This document shows, piece after piece, positions 48,642-55,248 of a stretch of DNA of 56,966 bases (position 1 is its first letter; each line of letters starts with the position of its first letter). This DNA comes from Candidatus Rokuibacteriota bacterium (GTDB lineage Bacteria > Methylomirabilota > Methylomirabilia > Rokubacteriales > CSP1-6). Made by a program: the position numbers and the translations under genes. Below the pieces are notes generated by a model. The model was not told where the DNA came from. It was given only the letters and a program-made list of their open reading frames with translations, and searched no databases. The stretch covers positions 1-56,966 of the forward strand of contig JACPCW010000120.1 in the NCBI GenBank assembly GCA_016184365.1. The letters run 5' to 3'.

Positions 48642-49931
48642 ATGCCCGAGAGCGTGGCCGCCAGGGCCTTCATCTTCGGCCTGATCAGCGCCGCGTCCCT
48701 GCCGATCGGTTCCCTGCTCGCGATGTTCTGGACGCCACGCGACCGGGTGGTGGCCGCCCTGATGGCGTTCGGCGGCGGCGCGCTCCTGGCGGCGCTCACG
48801 CTCGATCTCGTTGGCGAGGCGATGAAGAAGGGCGACTTCTACCCGCTCGCGGCCGGGTGCCTCGCGGGCGGCGCGCTCTTCGTCGTCCTCAACCAGGTCG
48901 TGAACGATCGCGGCGGGTTCCTGCGCAAGGCGGCCACCACGGTCAGTCACCTCAAGCGCCGGAAGAGCCAGCGGCTGCGACGGCTCTTCGAGCGGATCAG
49001 CGCCGTCCCGCACCTTCGGAGCCTTCCGCCGGCGATGGTCCGCGAGCTCCTTCCGTCGATCGTCACGCGCACCTACCCGAAAGGCGCGGTGATCATCCAC
49101 CAGGGTGACCCCGGCGACAGCGTCTTCATCATCGAAGAGGGCTCCGTCGACATCGTCGACGAGCGCGCCGGCGGCCGGAAGATCGCGGCGCTCGGCGTCG
49201 GCGACGTGTTCGGTGAGATGGCGCTGCTCACCGGCGAAGCGCGGACGGCGACGGCCGTCGCGGCGGCGAACGCGCGCGTCTGGCTCATCTTCAAGGCCGA
49301 GTTCGATCGCCTGCTCGCGACGTCGCCGGACCTCGCCGCCGACATCCGCGCGCTGGCGACCGAGCGCGCGGCCGCGCTCACACCACCCGCCGTGGACGCG
49401 ACGCAGACGGACGCCTGGGTGGACGCGGCCATGGCCGGCGTCGAAGCGAAGATCGGTCCGCCGTCGCGCGCGGAGATCCGGGAAGCCGCCGTCGCGCACA
49501 GCGGAGCGCCGCTCGCCATCTGGCTCGGCATCCTGCTCGACGGCATTCCCGAATCCCTCGTGATCGGATCCAGCCTGCTGCACGCGAGCATCAGCATTTC
49601 CCTGATCGCCGGACTGTTCCTGTCGAACTTCCCCGAAGCGCTCTCGAGCTCCGTCGGCATGCGCGAGCAGCACTATTCCCGGACGCGGATTCTCCTGATG
49701 TGGACGTCCCTCATGGTCTTCACCGGGATCGGCGCGTACGTCGGCAACGTCTTCTTCGTCGAGATGCCGCACACGGCGTTCACCCTCGTCGAGGGCCTGG
49801 CCGCCGGCGCCATGCTGACGATGATCGCGGAGACGATGCTCCCCGAGGCCTACCACCGCGGGGGCGGCGTGACCGGCATGTCGACGCTGCTCGGATTCCT
49901 GGCCGCCATCTTCTTCAAGACCCTGGAGTAG
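48642..49931 (+). CDS. ZIP-like transporter with an inserted cyclic-nucleotide-binding domain
   Basis: 429 residues. Residues 1-~90 hold three membrane helices (AARAFIFGLISAASLPIGSL, AFGGGALLAALTLDLVGEA, LAAGCLAGGALFVVL). Residues ~118-235 are a cyclic-nucleotide-binding domain: IIHQGDPGDSVFIIEEGSV and GDVFGEMALLTGEARTATAV, which contains the phosphate-binding Glu and Arg. Residues ~285-429 hold five more helices with ZIP-like motifs LLDGIPESLVIGSSLL and LSNFPEALSSSVG. The usual metal His of ZIP helix 4 is replaced. It would be a membrane protein gated or tuned by cAMP/cGMP. GATAAT 16 nt upstream may be a -10. Confidence 0.85.
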   Translation: MPESVAARAFIFGLISAASLPIGSLLAMFWTPRDRVVAALMAFGGGALLAALTLDLVGEAMKKGDFYPLAAGCLAGGALFVVLNQVVNDRGGFLRKAATTVSHLKRRKSQRLRRLFERISAVPHLRSLPPAMVRELLPSIVTRTYPKGAVIIHQGDPGDSVFIIEEGSVDIVDERAGGRKIAALGVGDVFGEMALLTGEARTATAVAAANARVWLIFKAEFDRLLATSPDLAADIRALATERAAALTPPAVDATQTDAWVDAAMAGVEAKIGPPSRAEIREAAVAHSGAPLAIWLGILLDGIPESLVIGSSLLHASISISLIAGLFLSNFPEALSSSVGMREQHYSRTRILLMWTSLMVFTGIGAYVGNVFFVEMPHTAFTLVEGLAAGAMLTMIAETMLPEAYHRGGGVTGMSTLLGFLAAIFFKTLE

Positions 49932-49981
49932 CCAGCGATGACGCGATTCGAAAGCACAACCCCTCGGCGGAGGAGCGGACC

Positions 49982-50755
49982 ATGATGGAGCTCGGCCTCG
50001 ACGGCAAGGTTGCGATCATCACCGGCGGCAGCGAGGGCCTCGGCCGCGCGGCCGCCGAGCGCCTCGCGCGCGAGCGCGCGCACGTCGTCATCTGCGCCCG
50101 GCGGAAGGACGTCCTCGAGAACGCCGCCGCCCACATCAAGTCCGTCACGGGGAACGACGTCCTCGCGATTCCCGCCGACGTGACGCGCGCCGGGGACATC
50201 CAGGCCGTCGTCGACGGCGCGGTGAAGCGCTTCGGCGGCGTCGACATCCTGGTGAACAACGCCGGCACGTCGGCCGCGAACCCGTTCCTCGACATCGACG
50301 ATCGCGCGTGGCAGTTCGACATCGACCTGAAGCTGATGGCCGCGGTGCGGTTCTCCCGGCTCGTCGTCCCCCTCATGAAGCAGCGCGGCGGCGGCCGCAT
50401 CATCAACGTCACGAATCTCGGCGGCAAGGCCCCGGCCGCGAAGGGTCTCCCCACCAGCGTGACGCGTGCGGCCGGCATCAACCTCACGAAGTCGCTGTCG
50501 AAGGAATACGCGCCGGACAGGGTCCTCGTGAACACCATCTGCATCGGCCTGATCAAGAGCGCGCAGTGGGAGCGCCGCGTGAAGGGCGGCGACCTCGAGG
50601 CGTACTACCGCGAGGTGTCGTCGCGCGTGCCGCTCGGTCGCGTCGGCGAAGCGGCCGAGTTCGGCGATCTCGTCGCCTTCCTCGTGTCGAATCGCGCAGC
50701 CTTCATCACGGGCACGGCGATCAACCTGGACGGAGGCGCGTCCGCCGTTGTCTGA
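49982..50755 (+). CDS. SDR-family oxidoreductase lacking the catalytic Tyr/Lys pair
   Basis: A 257-residue SDR fold: TGGSEGLGRAAAERLARE binds NAD(P), ICARRKDVLENAA, ILVNNAGTSAANPF, and GTAINLDGGASAVV at the end. At the active site, where YxxxK is expected after the Ser strand, the sequence is NVTNLGGKAPAAKGLPTSVT followed by RAAGINL. Tyr is missing and Lys is replaced by Arg or absent. It may be a non-classical or non-catalytic SDR. GGAGGAGCGGACC precedes the ATG. An R1 repeat follows the stop. Confidence 0.88.
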   Translation: MMELGLDGKVAIITGGSEGLGRAAAERLARERAHVVICARRKDVLENAAAHIKSVTGNDVLAIPADVTRAGDIQAVVDGAVKRFGGVDILVNNAGTSAANPFLDIDDRAWQFDIDLKLMAAVRFSRLVVPLMKQRGGGRIINVTNLGGKAPAAKGLPTSVTRAAGINLTKSLSKEYAPDRVLVNTICIGLIKSAQWERRVKGGDLEAYYREVSSRVPLGRVGEAAEFGDLVAFLVSNRAAFITGTAINLDGGASAVV

Positions 50756-50761
50756 CCGGTT

Positions 50762-50834
50762 GGGGGGCCCCGATATGGCCCCCCACCCCCCCCCAGCGCT
50801 CGGAAGCGCCCCGGCCAAGCCGGGGCGCTCCTCG
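50762..50834 (+). repeat. palindromic repeat R1, copy E, between the SDR and DUF488 genes
   Basis: GGGGGGCC-CCGATAT-GGCCCCCC, then a poly-C run and CAGCGCTCGG, then the near-perfect hairpin GGAAGCGCCCCGGC-CAAG-CCGGGGCGCTCC. It is in the same orientation as copies A and B. It starts 6 bp after the SDR stop and occupies the normal start region of DUF488. Confidence 0.85.
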
Positions 50835-50856
50835 ATCGCCGTTTCGGACGCGGCGC

Positions 50857-51198
50857 GTGTACGACCCGCCCGGGCCGGATGACGGCGACCGCGTGCTCGT
50901 CATGCGGCTCTGGCCGCGCGGGATCGCGAAGTCGGACGTCGATCGGTGGCTGCGCGAGCTCGCGCCGGTCATCACCCTGGTGCGCGGCTTTCGCAGCGGC
51001 GCCGTTCCGTGGGACGCGTACCGCCAGGCCTACCTCGCCGGGCTCGAGCGACCCGAAGCGCGGGAGCACGTGGCCGAGGCGCTCGCGATGGCGCGTACGC
51101 GGCCCATCACGCTCCTCTGCGGGTGCCCCGACGAGCGCCGATGCCACCGCTCGCTGCTGCAGGTGTATCTCGAGAAGCGTGCGGTAGACTCGCCGTGA
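50857..51198 (+). CDS. DUF488-family protein
   Basis: 113 residues from GTG at 50857. Family features: VYDPPGPDDGDRVLVMRLWP, IAKSDVDRWLRELAP, PWDAYRQAYLAGLERPEA, and LLCGCPDERRCHRSLL with the conserved Cys/His. Relatives usually have 5-10 residues (like IKRVYDPP) before this point. Here no ATG, GTG or TTG is available further upstream in frame; the frame runs back through repeat R1 copy E to the SDR gene. There is no ribosome site for the GTG. The true start is uncertain. The stop overlaps the next gene in TGATG. Confidence 0.8.
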   Translation: MYDPPGPDDGDRVLVMRLWPRGIAKSDVDRWLRELAPVITLVRGFRSGAVPWDAYRQAYLAGLERPEAREHVAEALAMARTRPITLLCGCPDERRCHRSLLQVYLEKRAVDSP

Positions 51199-51620
51199 TG
51201 CGCGCCCCGCTCGCGCTCGCCCTGCTCGCCGTGCTCGTGTGCCTTCCCGGAGCTGCCGTCGCCGAGCACGAAGTGCAGTTCCGGTTCACGGTGCTCGGCT
51301 ACGTGAAGGACGCCAAGGGGCAGCCGCTCACGGGCGAGGTCGTCGAGGTCACCCGCAACAAGACGGGCCTCGCGTACCAGGCCGACACCGACGCGCAGGG
51401 CCTGTACATGGTGACCGCGCGCCTCGGCGACGAGGCGCTCGGCGAAACGCTCACCGTCCGCGTCGGCGGCGCGCGCACGACGGTCGCCGTAGGATTCGAG
51501 GCCGCCAACCACCACGACGAACGCGGCACCCGCGTGGATCTCGAAGGCACCCGCTGGCTCGTGCGGCCCGCGTGGTTCCGATCCACGCTCGCCCGCATCC
51601 TCGCTCCGCCCGCGCGCTGA
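51198..51620 (+). CDS. small secreted protein with a carboxypeptidase-regulatory-like beta domain
   Basis: 140 residues. A Sec signal peptide (LALALLAVLVCLPGAAVA) is cleaved near residue 22. The mature part (VQFRFTVLGYVKDAKGQPLT, GEVVEVTRNKTG, TDAQGLYMVTARLGD) looks like the CarboxypepD_reg/transthyretin-like beta-sandwich used for envelope binding. Specific function unknown. It is coupled by TGATG to DUF488. Confidence 0.8.
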   Translation: MRAPLALALLAVLVCLPGAAVAEHEVQFRFTVLGYVKDAKGQPLTGEVVEVTRNKTGLAYQADTDAQGLYMVTARLGDEALGETLTVRVGGARTTVAVGFEAANHHDERGTRVDLEGTRWLVRPAWFRSTLARILAPPAR

Positions 51621-51651
51621 CGCCGGACGGCGCGAACCCCTGGAGGGCTCC

Positions 51652-51921
51652 ATGCCTGCGACGAAGCGGACGAAGATGAGGGCGTACGTGCTGATCGAAA
51701 CCTCGGCCGGCAAGGCGAAGAACGTGAAGGCGCGGCTGGGCCGCCTGAAGAGCGCGGGCTCGAGCGTCCTCGCGATCGACGCGGTCACCGGGCCGTACGA
51801 CTTCATCGCCATCATCGAAGGACCGACCATCGATGCGATCGGCCGGCTCGTCACGGACGGCATCGGCTCCATCGACGGCGTCACCCGCACGACCACGTGC
51901 GTGGCGGTCGCGATCGGCTGA
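51652..51921 (+). CDS. standalone Lrp/AsnC ligand-binding (RAM) domain protein
   Basis: 89 residues: AYVLIETSAGKAKNVKARLG, VLAIDAVTGPYDFIAIIEG, then DGIGSIDGVTRTTTCVAV. This is the alpha-beta ligand-binding and oligomerisation (RAM) domain of Lrp/AsnC regulators without the DNA-binding part. Such proteins form rings that bind amino acids; their role is not well known. GGAGGG lies 8 nt before the ATG. It is followed at once by repeat R1 copy F. Confidence 0.88.
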   Translation: MPATKRTKMRAYVLIETSAGKAKNVKARLGRLKSAGSSVLAIDAVTGPYDFIAIIEGPTIDAIGRLVTDGIGSIDGVTRTTTCVAVAIG

Positions 51922-51945
51922 GTGCCCGTGAACGAATCGGCACTT

Positions 51946-52017
51946 CGAGGGGCGACACGGCTCAGCCGGGGCGTCCCGAGCGCCCGGGGGGCTTGGGGGG
52001 CCCTTTCGAGGCCCCCC
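51946..52017 (+). repeat. palindromic repeat R1, copy F, abutting the start of the hydroxyacid dehydrogenase
   Basis: CGAGGGGCGACACGGCTCAG, then CCGGGGCGTCCCGAGCG, then GGGGGGCC-CTTTCGA-GGCCCCCC. It is in the same orientation as copies C and D. Hairpin 2 ends directly at the ATG at 52018. Confidence 0.85.
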
Positions 52018-52974
52018 ATGTACCCAGAGATGGCCCGGCGGGTCGTCCTCGTCTACCACCCCGACGAGGCCGAGGACTACGCGCGGCTCGTTCGCGTGCC
52101 GCGATCGCGCGTCGCCGTGCACGTGGCGTCGAAGCCCGAGGACGCCGCGGCGGTCATCCGCGAGGTCGACGTCCTGTACGCGTGGAAGTTTCCGCCGCAC
52201 CTGTATCGGGACGCGACACGCCTGTCCTGGCTGCAGGCGATGGCCGCGGGCGTCGAGTGGGCGCTCGTTCCCGAGCTCCCGCCGCGCGTCACGGTGACGC
52301 GCGCGCCCGGGATCTTCGGGCCGTGGATGGCCGAGTACGTCCTGGGGTGGGCGCTGTGGGGCACGCAGCGGATGCGGGAGTACCTCGACGCGCAGGGCGA
52401 GCGGCGCTGGCTCGGCACGACGATGCCGCACCGGCTCGGCCGCCGGACCATGACGATCGTCGGGCTCGGCGACATCGGCCGCACGATCGCACGCGCCGCA
52501 CGGGCACTCGACATGCGGGTCCTCGGCGTCAGCCGCTCGGGGCGCCGCGTCCCTGGTGTCGACCGCGTCTGGCGCCTCGCCGGCCTGCGGCGCGCGCTCG
52601 GCCAGGCCGATTTCGTCGTCCTCACCGTCCCGCTGACCGCTGAAACGCGTGGACTGATCGACGCGGGCGCGCTCGCGGCGATGCGCCCGTCCGCCTGGCT
52701 CATCAACGTCGCCCGCGGCCCCATCGTGGACGAAACGGCCTTGATCCGGGCGCTGTCCGAGGGACGCCTCGGCGGCGCGGTCCTGGACGTTTTTTCAAAC
52801 GAGCCGCTGCCGGCGAACCATCCGCTGTGGGGCATGACGAACGTCGTCGTCACCCCGCACGTGTCGGGACCGAGCACGCCCGACGAGATCGCGCCCGTCT
52901 TCAACGACAACCTCGCGCGCTACCTGTCAGGCCGGCGACTCCGTCACGTCGTCGACCGGCGGCGCGGTTATTGA
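52018..52974 (+). CDS. D-isomer-specific 2-hydroxyacid dehydrogenase
   Basis: A 318-residue NAD-dependent dehydrogenase: MTIVGLGDIGRTIARAARAL (GxGxxG), ADFVVLTVPLTAETRGLID, LINVARGPIVDETALIRAL with the substrate Arg, VLDVFSNEPLPANHPLW with Glu, and VVVTPHVSGPS with the catalytic His. It resembles the glyoxylate/hydroxypyruvate reductase-like branch. The ATG at 52018 follows R1 copy F directly; a GTG at 51922 would add a repeat-encoded 32-residue leader. TTTTTT within codons near 52790 is coding. Confidence 0.92.
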   Translation: MYPEMARRVVLVYHPDEAEDYARLVRVPRSRVAVHVASKPEDAAAVIREVDVLYAWKFPPHLYRDATRLSWLQAMAAGVEWALVPELPPRVTVTRAPGIFGPWMAEYVLGWALWGTQRMREYLDAQGERRWLGTTMPHRLGRRTMTIVGLGDIGRTIARAARALDMRVLGVSRSGRRVPGVDRVWRLAGLRRALGQADFVVLTVPLTAETRGLIDAGALAAMRPSAWLINVARGPIVDETALIRALSEGRLGGAVLDVFSNEPLPANHPLWGMTNVVVTPHVSGPSTPDEIAPVFNDNLARYLSGRRLRHVVDRRRGY

Positions 52975-53033
52975 GGTCTTTCACGCGCTCGTCGCTTGCG
53001 GCACGTGGTAGCCTGACAGCGTTGTCTTCCGCC

Positions 53034-54086
53034 ATGGTGTTCCGCCGTTTGTCGCCTCGTCTCGCCGGTGTGCTGGCGCTGCTGCTGGTGATGGTCTTCC
53101 CGCTCGCGCTCGACGTGCGCGCGGGCAGCCTGGTCGCCGGGAAGGGCCCGTCCCATCACCTCGCGAGCGGCTTCCGGAATCCGGGCACCGAGTACTCGTA
53201 CACCATGCTCCATCGCGCGAAACGGCTCTTCACCGGACCGCGTCGCGCGAAGCCCACGGTCGGCGTCGCCCCGCTGTCCAACGACGGCGCCGAGCTCCGC
53301 GCGAACGGCCAGTCGCCGACGGTGACGTGGGTGGGGCACTCGACGTTCCTCGTGCAGCTCGACGGGGTGAACATCCTCACGGATCCGCACTGGGGCGACA
53401 CGACGAGCCCCGTGAGGTTCGCCGGTCCGCGGCGGATCGTCCGGCCGGGCCTCGCGTTCGAGCACCTGCCGCGCATCCACGCGGTCGTGATCTCGCACGA
53501 CCACTACGACCACCTCGATGACGAGACGGTGCGGCGGCTGGCCCGCGAGCACGATCCGCGCTTCTTCGTCCCGCTCGGCCTCAAGGCGTGGCTCGCCGAC
53601 CGCGGCATCACCAACGTCGTCGAGATGGACTGGTGGGAGGAGCGGGCGTACCGCGGCGTCACCTTCGTCTGCACGCCGGCGCAGCACTCGTCCGGACGCA
53701 CGTTCCGCGACCAGAACATGCGGCTCTGGTCCTCGTGGGTCGCGATCGGTCGTGACCGGAAGATGTTCTTCGCGGGTGACACCGGCTACACGCCGGCGCT
53801 GAAGGAGATCGGCAAGCTCGGGCCGTTCGACCTCGCGCTCGTGCCGGTCGGCGGCTACAGCGGCTACGAAGGCCGTCACCATCCGAACCACGTGAACCCC
53901 GAGGAAGCCGTGCAGCTCTTCGAGGACGTCGGCGGCCGGCTCATGGTGCCGATGCACTGGGGCACGTTCGATCTCAACCGCGAGCCGGCGAACGAGCCGC
54001 CGGGCCGCGTGCTCGCGGAAGGGCTCCGGCGCGGGCTCGAAGAGCGCATCGCGATTCTCAGTCCGGGTCAGTCGCTCCACTGGTAG
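53034..54086 (+). CDS. exported metallo-beta-lactamase-fold hydrolase (UlaG/NAPE-PLD-like)
   Basis: 350 residues with an N-terminal signal or anchor (RLAGVLALLLVMVFPLALDV). The metal-binding motif is VVISHDHYDHLDD; further ligands are in TPAQHSSGR, MFFAGDTGYTPAL and VPMHWGTFDL. VTWVGHSTFLVQLDGVNILT is typical of the UlaG/NAPE-phospholipase D-like group, which cleaves phosphodiesters or lactones. It is probably periplasmic. It is followed after 1 nt by the Cys/His-rich secreted protein. Confidence 0.92.
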   Translation: MVFRRLSPRLAGVLALLLVMVFPLALDVRAGSLVAGKGPSHHLASGFRNPGTEYSYTMLHRAKRLFTGPRRAKPTVGVAPLSNDGAELRANGQSPTVTWVGHSTFLVQLDGVNILTDPHWGDTTSPVRFAGPRRIVRPGLAFEHLPRIHAVVISHDHYDHLDDETVRRLAREHDPRFFVPLGLKAWLADRGITNVVEMDWWEERAYRGVTFVCTPAQHSSGRTFRDQNMRLWSSWVAIGRDRKMFFAGDTGYTPALKEIGKLGPFDLALVPVGGYSGYEGRHHPNHVNPEEAVQLFEDVGGRLMVPMHWGTFDLNREPANEPPGRVLAEGLRRGLEERIAILSPGQSLHW

Positions 54087-54087
54087 C

Positions 54088-55248
54088 GTGACCGCGCTCC
54101 TGCCGTTCCTCGCGGCCGTTGTCCTCGTGGCGGCGGGAACGCCCGTCTTCGCTGCCGACGCTCCGTCACCCGCCGGGATCCGCGCCTGCCAGCGAACGCC
54201 CCGCCCCGACGACTGCCTCGACGGGCTGTTCCGCACATATCTGGCCGCGCGTTCCACCGCGGACGCCCTCCGCCTCGTCGAGACGTACTCCGCCGAGCAC
54301 GCGGACCTCCGCATGGGATGCCACCCGATCGTCCACGCCGTCGGCCGCGAGACGTTCCGGGTGCGTGGCTCGGTCCACGAGTCCTTCGCGGCCTGCGACG
54401 GCACCTGTCATTCCGGCTGCTATCACGGCGTGATCGAACGCTTCCTCGGTCCGACGAGCGCTGGGCACGTGAGCCACGTGGACCTCGAGCGCAAGGCCGG
54501 CGACATCTGCCGCGGCGACTTCGAGCCCTTCGTCAAGTTCCAGTGCGTGCACGGCGTCGGGCACGCGCTCATGTTCTTCACGGGCTACCACCTGGACCAC
54601 GCGCTGGGCGTCTGCGACCGGATGGGCGACCGCCGCACGCAGCGCATCTGCTACGGCGGCGTGTTCATGGAGAACCTGACGTCGGCCACGCCCGAGAAGC
54701 GCGACGTGAAGGGCGACGACTACCACTACCCGTGCAGCCGCCTCGCTCCGAAGTACCAGCCCGACTGCTACCTGATGCAGACCTCACGCATGGGCGAAAT
54801 GGGCCTGTGGACGAACGGGATGTTCGTCGAATGCGCCCGGGCCGGGCCGTTTCGCTCCGAGTGCGCGACGTCGATCGGGCGCGATCTCTCGAACTACGTG
54901 CGGGGCGACGGTCCCGAGTTCGTCGCCACGCAGTGCCAGTGGCGCGTGGCCGCCGACCGCTACGCCTGCATCAACGGCGTCGTGAAGGCGGTCATCGACA
55001 ACACGTGGGATCTTCGCTACGCGCTGCCGTTCTGCGCCGCGCTCGGCCACGCCGAGGACCGCGGGCACTGCCTGCGCACGAGCGTGCGCTACCTCGTGGT
55101 CAACCGGAAGCTCACCGCCGCCGACGCGATCCGCCAGTGCCGGCAGCATTTCCCGCACGGTCGGACGTGCGCCGCGGTGGCGGTGTCGACGCAGGCGATC
55201 GGCAGCGGCGCGATCGACCGGACGCGGACGGTCACTTCTTCGAAATGA
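54088..55248 (+). CDS. secreted Cys/His-rich protein of unknown function
   Basis: 386 residues starting GTG at 54088; the signal peptide ends near AAGTPVFAADA. I do not recognise the family. It has at least 20 Cys and many His in recurring motifs: MGCHPIVHAVGRE, ACDGTCHSGCYHGVIERF, FQCVHGVGHALMFF, RICYGGVFMENL, YHYPCSRLAP and CATSIGRDLSN. The repeated C-H-G-x-x-H/G pattern suggests an internal helical repeat held by disulfides or metal. CDGTCH is a CxxxCH, one residue longer than a c-type heme site. It shares an operon with the exported metallo-hydrolase and is convergent, with 17-bp overlap, with the carbamoyltransferase. Confidence 0.75.
   Translation: MTALLPFLAAVVLVAAGTPVFAADAPSPAGIRACQRTPRPDDCLDGLFRTYLAARSTADALRLVETYSAEHADLRMGCHPIVHAVGRETFRVRGSVHESFAACDGTCHSGCYHGVIERFLGPTSAGHVSHVDLERKAGDICRGDFEPFVKFQCVHGVGHALMFFTGYHLDHALGVCDRMGDRRTQRICYGGVFMENLTSATPEKRDVKGDDYHYPCSRLAPKYQPDCYLMQTSRMGEMGLWTNGMFVECARAGPFRSECATSIGRDLSNYVRGDGPEFVATQCQWRVAADRYACINGVVKAVIDNTWDLRYALPFCAALGHAEDRGHCLRTSVRYLVVNRKLTAADAIRQCRQHFPHGRTCAAVAVSTQAIGSGAIDRTRTVTSSK

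Noticed and set aside
7124..52017. R1 hairpins as intrinsic terminators
   Set aside because: No T-tract follows hairpin 2 in either orientation and several copies lie inside translated leaders.
52780..52800. T6 run (GTTTTTTC) as a terminator
   Set aside because: It lies in the middle of the dehydrogenase gene, encodes DVFSNEP, and has no convincing hairpin directly before it.
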